DNA of 64,000 bases from Paraburkholderia sp. BL9I2N2 (GCF_004339745.1 NZ_SMGP01000001.1:620001-684000); one strand, 5' to 3'; shown: positions 8,048-18,182, numbered from the stretch's first letter. The notes: generated from the letters alone by a model not told the origin. Translations and numbers: made by a program.

Positions 8048-9292
8048 ATGCCCCTATCTCCGTTGGAAAGCCGTCTGCGCTACGAATTTCGCAATGCGGA
8101 ATTGTTGCGCCAGGCTTTAACGCACCGCAGTCATAGCTCCACGCATAACGAACGGCTCGAGTTTCTCGGCGATTCCGTTCTGAATTGCGCGGTGGCTGCG
8201 CTTTTGTTCCAACGTTTCGGCAAACTGGACGAGGGCGACCTGTCGCGCGTCCGCGCCAATCTGGTCAAACAGCAGTCGCTTTACGAAATCGCTCAGGCCC
8301 TCAATATCTCCGAAGGCTTGCGGCTGGGGGAAGGCGAGTTGCGCAGCGGCGGCTTCCGCCGGCCCTCGATCCTCGCTGACACGCTCGAAGCGGTGCTGGG
8401 CGCAGTGTTCCTCGACGGCGGCTTCGAAGCCGCTCAGACGGTCATCAAGCGCCTTTACGTGCCTATTCTGGATCACATCGACCCACGCACGCTCGGCAAG
8501 GACGCCAAGACGCTGCTGCAGGAGTATCTGCAAGGCCACAAGATTGCGCTGCCGACCTACACGGTCGTCGCCACGCATGGTGCGGCGCACAATCAACAAT
8601 TCGAAGTCGAATGCACGGTGCCGAAACTGGACGTGAAAGTCTCCGGTTCCGGCGCGAGCCGTCGCGCAGCGGAGCAGGCGGCGGCCAAGAAAGCGCTCGA
8701 CGAAGTGATGGCCGCGGCGCCTGCCGTGGTCGCCAAGCCCAAGCGCTCGAAAGGCGCTCGCGCGGCGAAGAACGCCGAGCCGGAAATCGTCCCCGGCGTG
8801 ACCGGTGTGCAGGCCGCGCTGGATTTGCGCAGCCCGGATCGCAAGAACGAGCGCGGAGCGGGGCGCGGTGAGTCCCGCGCCGCCGGCGCTGCGGAACCGG
8901 CAGCCGAACGCCCCGCGCTGACAGCCGCCGCTGCGCCGTTGGCGGTGATTCGCGCCGCGCACGTGGAGTACAGCGGACAGGACAAAACCGAGCGCGCCGA
9001 GAAGGCAGAGAAGACGGCCGCTCACGCGGGCGACAAAGCCGCGGCTGACAAAGCCGCCGAAAAGCTCGACACCAAGGCTGCGGATGCGAAACCCGCCGAA
9101 GCCAAGTCCGCCGAAGCGAAACCAGAAGCCAAGCCGGAAGCCGCTGCGGTCCGCAGCGTCGACAAACACCGCAGCCGCGAAGCCACAGCCGGTCCCGCCG
9201 TGCCCGTGCCGAGCGCAGCAGCGGCACCGACCGAACACGAACCCGGCGTAGCCGACGCGGTGCAAACGCGCGTCGCCGACGCGGGCCATTGA
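8048..9292 (+). CDS. rnc: Ribonuclease III with long low-complexity C-terminal tail
   Basis: 414 residues against about 226 in E. coli. The catalytic domain has the signature [12 protein letters not shown] (residues 34-45) with metal ligands Glu38, Asp42 and Glu114 ([15 protein letters not shown]). A double-stranded RNA-binding domain spans about 154-222 ([11 protein letters not shown] to [11 protein letters not shown]). From about 223 to the end is an Ala/Lys/Glu/Pro-rich, probably disordered tail with repeats such as [11 protein letters not shown]. It processes rRNA and mRNA duplexes in the cytoplasm. era follows 55 bases later, as in the usual rnc-era-recO operon. The tail has no recognisable domain. 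Confidence 0.95.
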   Translation: MPLSPLESRLRYEFRNAELLRQALTHRSHSSTHNERLEFLGDSVLNCAVAALLFQRFGKLDEGDLSRVRANLVKQQSLYEIAQALNISEGLRLGEGELRSGGFRRPSILADTLEAVLGAVFLDGGFEAAQTVIKRLYVPILDHIDPRTLGKDAKTLLQEYLQGHKIALPTYTVVATHGAAHNQQFEVECTVPKLDVKVSGSGASRRAAEQAAAKKALDEVMAAAPAVVAKPKRSKGARAAKNAEPEIVPGVTGVQAALDLRSPDRKNERGAGRGESRAAGAAEPAAERPALTAAAAPLAVIRAAHVEYSGQDKTERAEKAEKTAAHAGDKAAADKAAEKLDTKAADAKPAEAKSAEAKPEAKPEAAAVRSVDKHRSREATAGPAVPVPSAAAAPTEHEPGVADAVQTRVADAGH

Positions 9293-9347
9293 TTGCCATC
9301 GGCGCGCCATTCCCGCGCGTCGATCTGAAACTTGCCGTAGCCCGAAT

Positions 9348-10247
9348 ATGAACGCTCCCACTCCCACTGGTTTTCGCTGCGGCATGGTCGCGATCGTCGG
9401 CCGCCCCAACGTCGGCAAGTCCACGCTGATGAACGCGCTGGTCGGCCAGAAAGTCAGTATCACGTCGCGCAAGGCGCAGACCACGCGCCATCGCATCACG
9501 GGCATTCATACGCTCGAAGACGCGCAATACATTTTCGTCGACACGCCGGGTTTCCAGACCAAGCACAGCGGCGCACTGAATCGTTCGCTCAATCGCGCGG
9601 TCACGTCCACGCTGACTTCGGTCGATGCGATCCTGTTCGTGATCGAAGCCGGCCGTTTCGGCCCGGACGACCAGAAGGTGCTCGACCTGATCCCGCCTTC
9701 GGTGCCCACGCTGCTGATCGCGAACAAGCTGGACCGCGTGTCGGATAAGGATTCGCTGTTCCCGTTCATGCAGCAGGTCAGCGCGCTGCACGAGTTCGCC
9801 GAGATCGTGCCGCTGTCGGCGAAGAATTCCGACGACATCAAACGACTGATGGCGACCGTCAAGCCGTTCCTGCCGGAAGGCGCGCCGATCTACGGCGAAG
9901 ACGACCTGACCGATCGCAGCGAGCGCTTCCTCGCGGCGGAAATCCTGCGCGAGAAAGTGTTCCGCTGGACCGGCGACGAACTGCCCTACACGAGCACCGT
10001 GCTGATCGACAAGTTCGAAACCGAAGGGCGCCTGCGCCGCATTTTCGCGACCATCATGGTCGACCGCGACACGCACAAGGCGATGATCATCGGCCAGAAG
10101 GGCGCCAAGCTGAAGCAGATCAGCACGGAAGCGCGCCTCGACATGGAAAAGCTGTTCGACGGTCCGGTGTATCTGGAAACCTTCATCAAGGTGAAGAGCG
10201 GCTGGGCCGACAACGAAGCCGGGCTCCGTGCGTATGGGTACGAATGA
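9348..10247 (+). CDS. era: GTPase Era
   Basis: 299 residues, the family length. GTPase motifs: [12 protein letters not shown] (G1), [11 protein letters not shown] (G3), NKLDRV (G4) and SAKN (G5). The C-terminal KH domain contains [13 protein letters not shown] and ends [15 protein letters not shown]. Era binds the 3' end of 16S rRNA and supports 30S maturation. Its last codons overlap the start of recO. Confidence 0.97.
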   Translation: MNAPTPTGFRCGMVAIVGRPNVGKSTLMNALVGQKVSITSRKAQTTRHRITGIHTLEDAQYIFVDTPGFQTKHSGALNRSLNRAVTSTLTSVDAILFVIEAGRFGPDDQKVLDLIPPSVPTLLIANKLDRVSDKDSLFPFMQQVSALHEFAEIVPLSAKNSDDIKRLMATVKPFLPEGAPIYGEDDLTDRSERFLAAEILREKVFRWTGDELPYTSTVLIDKFETEGRLRRIFATIMVDRDTHKAMIIGQKGAKLKQISTEARLDMEKLFDGPVYLETFIKVKSGWADNEAGLRAYGYE

Positions 10248-11139
10248 CGCGTGGATGACGCTGAATTCCGACGCTGACCCGGACGATTCGGAGCCGGCAG
10301 CGCCGGCACGCGAGCCGTCCAAACCCGCTCGTAGCACCCGAAAGTCCTCGACTAAAAGCGCCCAGGGCGCCGAAGGCGAACCACGTAAAGCGCCGCCTCG
10401 CCGCGCTCCACGCACCTCCGCGTCCGACTACCGGATCGCGGAGCAACCCGCCTTCGTTCTCCATAGCTATCCGTATCGCGAGACCAGTCTGATCATCGAC
10501 GTGCTCTCGCGCGATCATGGCCGCCTCGCGCTCGTCGCGAAGGGCGCGAAGCGTCCGCACTCCGCGCTGCGCGGCGTGTTGCAGACGTTTCAGCCGCTCG
10601 CGCTGTCGTGGTCGGGCAAATCCGAAGTGCGCACGCTGACCGGCGCCGAATGGGTCGGCGGCATGTTGCCGCTGGCCGGCGACGCGCTGCTGTGCGGCTT
10701 CTACGTCAACGAACTGCTGGTCAAGTTCTGCGCGCGTGAAGATCCGCATCCGCAACTGTTCCATCACTACGTCGTCACGATGACGCGTCTCGCGCACGAC
10801 GAGCCGCCCGTGCAGGTGCTGCGTTCGTTCGAGCGCGTGCTGCTGCGCGAAACCGGCTACGCGATGGCGCTGGATCGCACCGTCGCGCGCAAAGCGGTGC
10901 TGGCCGAAGGCCGCTACGTGTTCGACCCGGAGCGCGGCGTGCGCGAAGCCTCCGACGATCTGCCCGCGCAATGGCCGGTAATCGCGGGGCAAACCTTGCT
11001 CGACATGGAACAGGACGATTACCATCGAGCGCAGACCGTGGCGCAAAGCAAAACGCTAATGCGCTTTCTGCTCAACACTTACCTTGGCGGCACGCCGCTC
11101 GCGACGCGCCAGATCCTGATCGACTTGCAGAACTTATGA
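10234..11139 (+). CDS. recO: DNA repair protein RecO
   Basis: About 301 residues. The first 65 are a low-complexity Ala/Pro/Lys/Ser-rich extension; the conserved OB-fold follows ([35 protein letters not shown]) and then the helical C-terminal domain ([21 protein letters not shown]). RecO loads RecA on SSB-coated DNA with RecR. Starts are possible at 10228 (GTG), 10234 (ATG) and 10255 (ATG); 10234 was chosen, which overlaps era by 14 bases. Its stop overlaps the pdxJ start by ATGA. Confidence 0.92.
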   Translation: MGTNDAWMTLNSDADPDDSEPAAPAREPSKPARSTRKSSTKSAQGAEGEPRKAPPRRAPRTSASDYRIAEQPAFVLHSYPYRETSLIIDVLSRDHGRLALVAKGAKRPHSALRGVLQTFQPLALSWSGKSEVRTLTGAEWVGGMLPLAGDALLCGFYVNELLVKFCAREDPHPQLFHHYVVTMTRLAHDEPPVQVLRSFERVLLRETGYAMALDRTVARKAVLAEGRYVFDPERGVREASDDLPAQWPVIAGQTLLDMEQDDYHRAQTVAQSKTLMRFLLNTYLGGTPLATRQILIDLQNL

Positions 11140-11900
11140 GCTTCTTTCTTACGTCGCCGAATGTGATTGACCTGGGCGTGAACATCGATCACGTCGCTAC
11201 GCTGCGCAACGCGCGCGGCACGTCCTATCCCGATCCGATCCGCGCCGCGCTGATGGCCGAAGAGGCCGGTGCCGATGTCATCACCCTGCATCTGCGTGAA
11301 GACCGCCGCCATATCGTCGACGCCGACGTGCACAAGCTGCGCCCGCTGCTGAAGACGCGCATGAATCTCGAATGCGCGGTCACGCAGGAGATGCTCGACA
11401 TCGCGTGTGAAGTCCAGCCGCACGACGTCTGCCTCGTGCCGGAAAAGCGTCAGGAGCTGACGACGGAAGGCGGCCTCGATGTCGCCGGCCAGTTCGAAGC
11501 GGTGCGTGCCGCATGCAAGCAGCTCGCCGACGCGAACTCGCGCGTGTCGCTCTTCATCGATCCGGACGAAATGCAGATTCGTGCCGCGCACGAAGCGGGC
11601 GCGCCGGTGATCGAACTGCACACCGGACGTTACGCCGAAGCCCACGATCCCGCCGAACAGGAGCGCGAATTCGAGCGCGTGGTTCGTGCCGTCGAATTCG
11701 GCGCGACACTCGGCATCAAGGTCAATGCGGGCCACGGCCTGCACTATACGAACGTGCAGCAGATCGCGGCGATCGAGGGCATCGACGAACTGAATATCGG
11801 CCACGCGATCGTCGCGCATGCGATCTTCGCCGGTTGGGACAACGCGGTGCGCGAGATGAAGGCGATCATGGTCGCCGCGCGTCTCGGCGCGCGCGCCTGA
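11136..11900 (+). CDS. pdxJ: Pyridoxine 5'-phosphate synthase
   Basis: 254 residues. It begins [20 protein letters not shown] and contains [40 protein letters not shown] and [13 protein letters not shown], the conserved blocks of PdxJ. It condenses deoxyxylulose phosphate with 3-amino-2-oxopropyl phosphate to form pyridoxine phosphate in vitamin B6 synthesis. The ATG overlaps the recO stop by four bases, so the two are translationally coupled. Confidence 0.97.
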   Translation: MSFFLTSPNVIDLGVNIDHVATLRNARGTSYPDPIRAALMAEEAGADVITLHLREDRRHIVDADVHKLRPLLKTRMNLECAVTQEMLDIACEVQPHDVCLVPEKRQELTTEGGLDVAGQFEAVRAACKQLADANSRVSLFIDPDEMQIRAAHEAGAPVIELHTGRYAEAHDPAEQEREFERVVRAVEFGATLGIKVNAGHGLHYTNVQQIAAIEGIDELNIGHAIVAHAIFAGWDNAVREMKAIMVAARLGARA

Positions 11901-11925
11901 TGCGACTTGAGACGGCAACCTGCGC

Positions 11926-12351
11926 ATGACGATCTACGGCATTGGTACGGACATTGTTCAGGTGAGTCGCGTGGCCGCGGTCATGACGCGCACCAACGGC
12001 CGCTTCGCCGAGAAGGTGCTCGGTCCGGACGAACTGCGCGTCTATCATGCGCGGCACGCGCGCTCAGCCGCGCGTGGGCTCGCGTTTCTCGCCACGCGGT
12101 TCTCGGCGAAAGAAGCATTCTCGAAAGCGATCGGCCTCGGCATGCATTGGCCGATGACCTGGCGCGCGCTGCAAACGCTCAACAAGCCGAGCGGCGAGCC
12201 CATGGTGGTCGCGTCCGGTGAATTGGCCGAATGGCTCGACGCGCGCGGCATCACGGCGCGCGTCACGATCAGCGACGAGCGCGATTACGCGGTGTCGTTC
12301 GTGATTGCGGAAACGACGCAAGCGGGTACGCCCGACGACGTCGCCGAATAA
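11926..12351 (+). CDS. acpS: Holo-[acyl-carrier-protein] synthase
   Basis: 141 residues. [12 protein letters not shown] carries the Mg-binding Asp, and [19 protein letters not shown] is the second phosphopantetheinyl transferase motif with its Glu. It moves phosphopantetheine from CoA to the serine of apo-ACP. It sits 25 bases after pdxJ, the conserved pdxJ-acpS pair of proteobacteria, and precedes nagZ. Confidence 0.95.
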   Translation: MTIYGIGTDIVQVSRVAAVMTRTNGRFAEKVLGPDELRVYHARHARSAARGLAFLATRFSAKEAFSKAIGLGMHWPMTWRALQTLNKPSGEPMVVASGELAEWLDARGITARVTISDERDYAVSFVIAETTQAGTPDDVAE

Positions 12352-12422
12352 AAAATACTTCTGAACGCGGCGCAGGCCGGCCGCGTCTCTCCTTGCCTCA
12401 GGCTTTTTTCCAGCGGAAATCG

Positions 12423-13451
12423 ATGAAAACCATTCCCGGACCGGTGATGCTCGACGTGGTCGGCAAAACGCTGAACGACGACGACAAGCGCCGCCTTGCC
12501 CATCCGATGACCGGCGGCGTGATCCTGTTCGCGCGCCATTACGAGAGCCGCACGCAACTGATCGCGCTGACCGACTCGATCCGCGCGATCCGTGAGGATC
12601 TGCTGATCGCCGTCGACCACGAAGGCGGGCGCGTGCAGCGCTTTCGCACCGACGGCTTCACCGTGCTGCCTGCGATGGGCAAGCTCGGCACGTTGTGGGA
12701 CAGCGATGTGCTGCACGCCACCAAAGTGACGACGGCCGTCGGCTATATCCTCGCGACGGAGTTGCGCGCGTGCGGCATCGATATGAGTTTCACGCCGGTG
12801 CTCGATCTGAACTATGGTCAATCGCAGGTGATCGGCGACCGCTCGTTCCACCGCGATCCGCGTGTGGTGACCTTGCTCGCCAAGAGCCTCAACCACGGAC
12901 TCGCGCTGGCCGGCATGAGCAATTGCGGCAAGCATTTCCCTGGGCACGGCTTCGCACAGGCGGATTCGCATGTCGCCATGCCGGTCGACGACCGCTCGCT
13001 CGAGGAGATTCTGCGCGACGACGTGGCGCCGTACGACTGGCTCGGCTTGTCGTTGGGATCGGTGATTCCCGCGCATGTGATCTATCCGCAGGTCGATTCG
13101 AAGCCGGCGGGTTTCTCGCGCGTCTGGCTGCAGGACATTCTGCGCAACAAGCTGCGCTTCGAAGGCGCGATTTTCAGCGACGATCTGTCGATGGAAGCCG
13201 CGCGCCAGGGCGGCACGCTGACCGAAGGCGCGAGCGCCGCGCTGCAAGCCGGTTGCGACATGGTGCTGATCTGCAATCAGCCGGACGAAGCGGAGAAGGT
13301 ACTGGATGCGCTGCGCTTTACGCCGTCGAAGGAATCGCAACGGCGCTTGCAACGCATGCGGCCGCGCGGCAAGGCGTTGAAGTGGAGCAAGCTGGCCGCT
13401 GATCCGCAGTACCTGCAAGCGCAGGCGCTGTTGCGTAGCGCGTTTGCATAA
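12423..13451 (+). CDS. nagZ: Beta-N-acetylhexosaminidase NagZ
   Basis: 342 residues, glycoside hydrolase family 3. Characteristic blocks: PMTGGVILFARHYES, VDHEGGRVQRFR, the catalytic-loop motif GKHFPGHGFAQADSH and the nucleophile region GAIFSDDLSMEAA. It removes N-acetylglucosamine from anhydromuropeptides during cytoplasmic cell-wall recycling. The ATG at 12423 starts at MKTIPGPVMLDV, the usual beginning. The gene ends 30 bases before a strong terminator, so it is the last gene of the lepA-to-nagZ run. Confidence 0.95.
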   Translation: MKTIPGPVMLDVVGKTLNDDDKRRLAHPMTGGVILFARHYESRTQLIALTDSIRAIREDLLIAVDHEGGRVQRFRTDGFTVLPAMGKLGTLWDSDVLHATKVTTAVGYILATELRACGIDMSFTPVLDLNYGQSQVIGDRSFHRDPRVVTLLAKSLNHGLALAGMSNCGKHFPGHGFAQADSHVAMPVDDRSLEEILRDDVAPYDWLGLSLGSVIPAHVIYPQVDSKPAGFSRVWLQDILRNKLRFEGAIFSDDLSMEAARQGGTLTEGASAALQAGCDMVLICNQPDEAEKVLDALRFTPSKESQRRLQRMRPRGKALKWSKLAADPQYLQAQALLRSAFA

Positions 13452-13480
13452 GCCGCGATAACAGTCGGCAAGCAAGTAAG

Positions 13481-13516
13481 AAAAACGGCGCCTTCATTGA
13501 AGGCGCCGTTTTTTTC
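13481..13516. terminator. Bidirectional intrinsic terminator (nagZ / response regulator)
   Basis: A 12-bp perfect stem, AACGGCGCCTTC with GAAGGCGCCGTT and a 3-base loop, is flanked by an A run on the left and a T run on the right, so it can work in both directions. It lies between two convergent genes. Confidence 0.9.
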
Positions 13517-13555
13517 AGCCAGGGCCGACCGCGAGCGATCGCAGAGGCACTCCAC

Positions 13556-14938
13556 TCAATTCAAGCGCATGCGTTGCAGCTTGTTGTACAGCGTCTTCGG
13601 ACTGATGCCCAGCAGCGACGCCGCCCGGTGACGCGTACCGCCGACTGCGTCGAGCGTAGCGCGAATCAGCATTTCCTCGACGTCCGCGAGCGGCGTCCCC
13701 ACGGTAACTTGCACGCGGCTGCCATTCAGATCGCGGCCGTTCGCCGAGCCCGCCTCATCGGCACGCAGCGATTCCAGCACGTCACCGGACGCGTGATATG
13801 CGCGCCGCACGCGGTCCTGCAACTCGCGCACATTGCCCGGCCATTCATACGCGAGACACTCGCGCAGGAAGTTCGGCGCGACCTGCTTGGCGGTCTCCGC
13901 CGAGCCGCGCGTCAACCCTTCGTGATTCAATTCGTCGACCAACGCCTGGGCGATCAGCGCCGGATCTTCGCCGCGCTCGCGCAGCGGCGGCAGCGTGACG
14001 GCGGCCGCTTCGAGGCGCAGCGCCAGATCTTCGTGCAGGCTGCCGTCGGCCACCGCCGCACGCGGCGCCTTGCGTGTCGAGGCGATCAGCCGGAAGTCCG
14101 TCACCACCTGATTCGTGCCGCCGACCCGCATGAAGGTCTGCGAATCGAGCGCACGCAGCAGCGCTTCCTGCTGGGCGCGCGGCAACTCGGCGATTTCGTC
14201 GATGAACAACGTGCCGCCGCTCGCCTGCTCGAACAGGCCCGGTTCGCGCTGCTCGGCGCCGTTGAACGCGCCGCGTTCGTGACCGAACAGCAGGCTGTCG
14301 AGCGAGCGTTGTCCGGCCGCGCTATTCGCGCTGCGGCAGTCGAATGTGATGAACGGACCTTTACGGCGCCGGCTCATGTCGTGCATCGTGCGCGCCGCGA
14401 TCTGCTTGCCGGTGCCGGTTTCGCCGGAAATCAGCACGGCGGCTTCGGTCGGCGCGATATGTTCGATCGTGTCGTAGACGTGCTGGATGGCACCGCTGCG
14501 GCCGAGCATCGAGCCGAAACGGCCGAGTTGACGCAGCGACGCGCGCAGCGTCTGCACTTCTTCGGTCAGTTCGTACGGCCGCGGGATACGCGCGAGCAGG
14601 CTGCGCAAACGCGGAATGTTGACCGGCTTGAGCAGGTAGTCCCAGATGCCGTGCCGCAAACCCTCGATCGCGCTTTCCACTGTCGCATTGCCGGTCATGA
14701 CGATCACGGGCAAGGCGCCGCCGGGCGGATGCGCGGGGAGGTGTTGCAGCAGGTCGAGTCCGCTGCCGTCCGGCAGGTTCAGGTCGACCAGCACGACGTC
14801 GGGAATGAAGCGTGTCAACGCGGCCCGGGCCTCCGCGATCGTGGTCGCTGTGTCGACGGAGAAGCCGTCGGCGGCGAGGATGGCGGACAGGCCTGACAGG
14901 CTATTAGGATCGTCTTCAACAATCAGGGCGTGTGGCAT
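13556..14938 (-). CDS. NtrC-family response regulator with variant GAFNGA loop
   Basis: 460 residues. Receiver domain 1-120: acidic DD at 9-10, phospho-acceptor Asp52 (VDLNLPDGSG), Thr82 and Lys104. AAA+ domain: Walker A GETGTGK (172-178), Walker B GGTLFIDE (241-248). The sigma-54 contact loop reads GAFNGA (223-228) instead of GAFTGA, and the usual FRxDL..RL arginine stretch reads LHEDLALRL. A Fis-type helix-turn-helix closes the protein (TRHRAASLLGISPKTLYNKLQRMRL). No histidine kinase is adjacent. The ATG at 14938 was chosen because the receiver domain starts there. The changes make normal sigma-54 activation uncertain; targets are unknown. Confidence 0.85.
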   Translation of the reverse strand: MPHALIVEDDPNSLSGLSAILAADGFSVDTATTIAEARAALTRFIPDVVLVDLNLPDGSGLDLLQHLPAHPPGGALPVIVMTGNATVESAIEGLRHGIWDYLLKPVNIPRLRSLLARIPRPYELTEEVQTLRASLRQLGRFGSMLGRSGAIQHVYDTIEHIAPTEAAVLISGETGTGKQIAARTMHDMSRRRKGPFITFDCRSANSAAGQRSLDSLLFGHERGAFNGAEQREPGLFEQASGGTLFIDEIAELPRAQQEALLRALDSQTFMRVGGTNQVVTDFRLIASTRKAPRAAVADGSLHEDLALRLEAAAVTLPPLRERGEDPALIAQALVDELNHEGLTRGSAETAKQVAPNFLRECLAYEWPGNVRELQDRVRRAYHASGDVLESLRADEAGSANGRDLNGSRVQVTVGTPLADVEEMLIRATLDAVGGTRHRAASLLGISPKTLYNKLQRMRLN

Positions 14939-15261
14939 GGCGAGCGCAATTTTTAGATGGATGGAATACCCGATGCGCTGCGCCGATACGTTGGCGCGCG
15001 GCACGGGCGCGATGCTGGCCGGTACTGTCGGTCGAATTCCGAGTCGAATCCAGCGCCGCGCGCGCAACCTTGGCTCGCGCGGCGCAAGAGCGGCCGCGTC
15101 TGAGGTAGACAGGTCGTCCGGCGCGCGCACCAAGCACGGCACCGGGCAGAAAAGCGGCGATTCGACTCAAGTCGTTCAGGTCCTTTGCGTTATTAATTTG
15201 GGAGTCCGTCCTGACGTTTTGTAAGCACGGACGGACGCCTGTATTTCCTTCACTCGGGCGG
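14939..15261. other. Intergenic region between response regulator and CsbD-like gene
   Basis: About 320 bases without a convincing gene. It should hold the minus-strand promoter of the response regulator. An inverted repeat, GTCCGTCC (15204-15211) with GGACGGAC (15229-15236), lies at the 3' side of the CsbD-like gene and could stop its transcript, though there is no T run. Confidence 0.4.
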
Positions 15262-15468
15262 TCAGAAATCCCGGTTGCTGTCGAAGAAGCGGCGTACTTC
15301 GAGTTCCGCTTGTTCGCGCGTCTTGCCGTAACGTTCCTGGATCAGGCCGGCGAGCTTGTCAGCGCGACCTTCGGCCTTGGTCAACTCGTCGTCCGTGAGT
15401 TCACCCCATGCCGTCTTGGCTTTGCCAACCATCTGCTTCCACTTGCCTTCAGCGATGTCGTTATTCAT
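15262..15468 (-). CDS. CsbD-family stress-response protein
   Basis: 68 residues: MNNDIAEGKWKQMVGKAK, TAWGELTDDELTKAEGRADKL, then IQERYGKTREQAELEVRRFF. This is the full CsbD-like domain (as in E. coli YjbJ), a small, acidic/basic, highly expressed stress protein of unknown biochemical role. The ATG at 15468 has a CGGAG ribosome site about 8 bases upstream. It is monocistronic, with an AT-rich stretch (15541-15575) upstream that could hold a stress promoter. Confidence 0.9.
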   Translation of the reverse strand: MNNDIAEGKWKQMVGKAKTAWGELTDDELTKAEGRADKLAGLIQERYGKTREQAELEVRRFFDSNRDF

Positions 15469-15665
15469 GTCGCATCTCCGGAGTTGAAGAAAATAAAGCC
15501 GTACTGGCCTGTATCCAGTGAGAAGCATGGACCGTGCCACGATAATTTATTTAAACTTATCAATGATTTGGTGACCGACATACGGGAAATTTGAGGTTGC
15601 GGTGTGGCAATTTCGAGAAGATCGCCGGTAAAGTTTTCCTCAACCATACACGGCGGCGCAAAAAA

Positions 15666-15696
15666 GAAAAAGCGCCCAAATTGGGCGCTTTTTTTG
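15666..15696 (-). terminator. Intrinsic terminator after efp
   Basis: AGCGCCC pairs with GGGCGCT around a short AAATT loop; A and T runs flank both sides. On the minus strand it lies about 55 bases after the efp stop. Confidence 0.85.
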
Positions 15697-15750
15697 CCAT
15701 TTTTTTCGCAGCGCCCGGCTTGGGGCGCTGGATTCAGGCGAGCAGGGCGC

Positions 15751-16308
15751 TTAAGCGCGGCTGCGGTACTCGTGCGTACGCGTGTCGATTTCGATCTTGT
15801 CGCCGATGTTGCAGAAGAGCGGCACTTGCAGTTCGAAGCCGGTGTTCAGCTTGGCGTTCTTCAACACCTTGCCCGACGACGTGTCGCCCTTGACAGCCGG
15901 TTCCGTGTAGATGATCTCGCGGACCAGCGTGGTCGGCAGTTCGACCGAGATGGCTTTCTCGTTGTAGAACACGACTTCGCAAGCCATACCGTCTTCGAGG
16001 TAATGGAGGGCGTCGCCCATCATTTCGCCTTCGACTTCGAACTGGTTGTAGTCGGCGTCCATGAACACGTACATCGGGTCGGCGAAGTACGAGTATGTAA
16101 CTTCCTTGCGTTCCAGCACGACGACGTCGAACTTGTCGTCGGCCTTGTACACGCTTTCCATGCCTGCGCCGGTCAGCAGGTTCTTGAACTTCATCTTGAC
16201 GACGGCGGAGTTGCGGCCCGATTTGTTGTATTCGGCCTTTTGCACAACCATTGCGTCTGCGCCGATCATCACGACGTTGCCGGTGCGGAGTTCCTGTGCG
16301 GTCTTCAT
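15751..16308 (-). CDS. efp: Elongation factor P (arginine-type)
   Basis: 185 residues, three beta-barrel domains. The loop that reaches the peptidyl transferase centre reads KSGRNSA, with Arg32 where E. coli EF-P has the modified Lys. Arg at this position is the type rhamnosylated by EarP in Pseudomonas, Neisseria and Burkholderiaceae. EF-P relieves ribosome stalling at polyproline stretches. The C-terminus is typical ([29 protein letters not shown]). earP lies just upstream on the same strand, although broken by a frameshift. Confidence 0.96.
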   Translation of the reverse strand: MKTAQELRTGNVVMIGADAMVVQKAEYNKSGRNSAVVKMKFKNLLTGAGMESVYKADDKFDVVVLERKEVTYSYFADPMYVFMDADYNQFEVEGEMMGDALHYLEDGMACEVVFYNEKAISVELPTTLVREIIYTEPAVKGDTSSGKVLKNAKLNTGFELQVPLFCNIGDKIEIDTRTHEYRSRA

Positions 16309-16717
16309 AAAACTGTCCTGTACGAAATTAGTAGCTTCAACTTGTGCTCAACGGCATACGGCGCAAGCGGCTTCGGCGCTTTGCTCACCGCGCGCCGCGC
16401 CGCCGAAGCGGCTCGGCGGGTCGCGAGCGAGTCAAGCGTGGCCGGCTTGCCGCGGGGAGCGGCGGGAGCGCCGCAAACCCGCGGTCTCTGCCATTCTCAG
16501 CAATCCGTTACCTGCTTTTTACCCGGTGCGGGCGTGTACACGAGTGGCGCCGATTCGCAACATACGTCCCTTTTTTGACATTCCACCTATCACGCTTTGA
16601 TATCGGGGAAAGGTGTTGCATCTTTCGATGCCGGGTTGGCGGGCCGCTCAAACGAGTTGACCGGATTCCGCCGTTGCGATCGGGCCGCGCTTGCGTCGTC
16701 GGCCGTTGGATAACCGC
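16309..16717. other. earP-efp intergenic region
   Basis: 409 bases without a convincing gene. A dyad lies at 16366-16378 and 16401-16413 (13-base arms centred on GCTTCGGCG, one mismatch) in the expected efp leader. I could not identify a good minus-strand -35/-10 pair, although efp very probably has its own promoter here. Confidence 0.4.
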
Positions 16718-17912
16718 TTATTTTAACTGAGTTTTTGCGAACAAGGCCAGATTTCCAGCGAGGTCGCCCACTTGAGCCAGTTCGCCGGCCCAATCGGCCG
16801 CGCGTTGCTTGAGCGCCGGCAAGTGACGCTGGAATTCCGCCCAGTCCGGCCGGCCCGTGCCGTTCCACGCGTGCCAGAAACGCGCAAGGGCGTCGCGGGC
16901 GTCGGCGGGCAGAGTGCGCGCGTAGTGCGCGAGCGCGGCGTCGAGCTTCGGCAGATGGGCGTCGTCGGCTTGCGGGTAGATATGCCAGACGAAGGGTTTG
17001 GCGGCCCATTGGGCGCGCACGAACGAATCCTCGCCGCGCACGAAATTGATGTCGCTTGCCCACAGCAGCGCGTCGTAGCCGGGCTGGTCGGTAAAGGCGA
17101 GGGCATGTGCGCTGAGGTTGCCGCGCACCGCGTGAGCGCCGGTGGCGAACGCGGGCAGGTCGAAAAAGCGCGCGACCGCGCCTGAAACGCGGCCTTCGGG
17201 CACCAGAAGGACGACCGGGTCCGCGCTATCGCGCCATTGTTCGAGCAGGCTGTCGGCGGCGAGGTTCTCGTAGGGCGAACAGCGAGACGACGGTGGCCGC
17301 GGCGGGCGGCGGCGCGTGGCCGGTGGTTTGTTGCCACCATGCTCGGCGCGCGGTGGGCGATGCTTCAAAAGCCGCGCGCGCGCCGTCGAGATGCCGTTCC
17401 TTCAGCACGCCGCCGGTGCCGGGGCCGAGTCCGGGGAAAAAGAACGTCTTGGTCAGCGGATAGCGCGGATGAGGCGAGGGTCGCAGATGAAAATCCGCGA
17501 CCCAGTCCTCGGCACTCAGATATTCGAGGTTGAACCACACCGGCGTACGTTCGCGCGCCGCCATCGCGGCGACATAGATGGACGGGAGTTCGCAGCCAAA
17601 CGCCTCGATCACGACGTCGGCGACTTCGAGCCTATCGCCCGCATGAGCCGGCTCATGCCAGTGTTCGACGACGATGCCGCCGACCGTCTGGCGAGCGTGC
17701 TCCAGCGTCAGCGACGGACACAGCTTCTGGAACGCATGCAGGTCGTCGACGAACACGCGCACCTGCCAGCCGTGCTCGCTCGCAAGCTGGCGCGCGAGGC
17801 GCCAGCACACGCCGATGTCGCCGAAATTGTCGATCACCGCGCAGAAGATGTCGCAGGCGATCGCCGTGGGCGTGTCAGCGGCTTGCTCGGAATGGGGCGT
17901 AGCGGAAGACAT
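16718..17912 (-). pseudogene. earP: EF-P arginine rhamnosyltransferase EarP, single frameshift
   Basis: Two overlapping minus-strand frames together make one EarP of about 397 residues. The N-terminal part starts at [10 protein letters not shown] (17912) and has [20 protein letters not shown] with the conserved catalytic Asp residues, then [13 protein letters not shown] and [14 protein letters not shown]. The C-terminal part continues YENLAADSLLEQW, HAVRGNLSAHALAFTDQPGYD and FVRAQWAAKPFVWHIYPQ. Reading shifts at GGG 17273-17275 (plus strand): removing one base restores SLFAYENLAADS. EarP transfers rhamnose from dTDP-rhamnose to EF-P Arg32. Because efp keeps Arg32 and both halves are well conserved, a sequencing error is as likely as true inactivation. 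Confidence 0.85.
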
Positions 17913-18182
17913 GATGGCCTGCGGTCGCGGATTCGAACGGATGGAAGGAGTGGGACGGTGCGAGTGATGCCTCGGCGCCGTGCTGCGTTGCGCGCCGACC
18001 CACGGCTGCGGACGCGTCGCCCGATTCAAGGCAACAGCGTTCGGACGCACGCGGAATGTTCTAAACTGGCGATTCTAAAGCACTCGTTCACGATTGCGCG
18101 CGCAAGGCGTCCTGCGGTTCGTCCCGGCGCGCGGCACGCAGAGCAAGGCTTCGCGAGACCGTCCCACCTCAACCGATTCTGC

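Noticed and set aside
8990..9150. Repeat-like Ala/Lys codons in rnc as a tandem DNA repeat
   Set aside because: The DNA units vary in length and sequence and stay in frame; this is low-complexity protein coding and not a regular tandem repeat.
17316..18182. uvrC as a 1021-residue protein starting upstream
   Set aside because: The extra 289 residues are opposite earP and have no domain; the conserved GIY-YIG domain begins just after ATG 18183.
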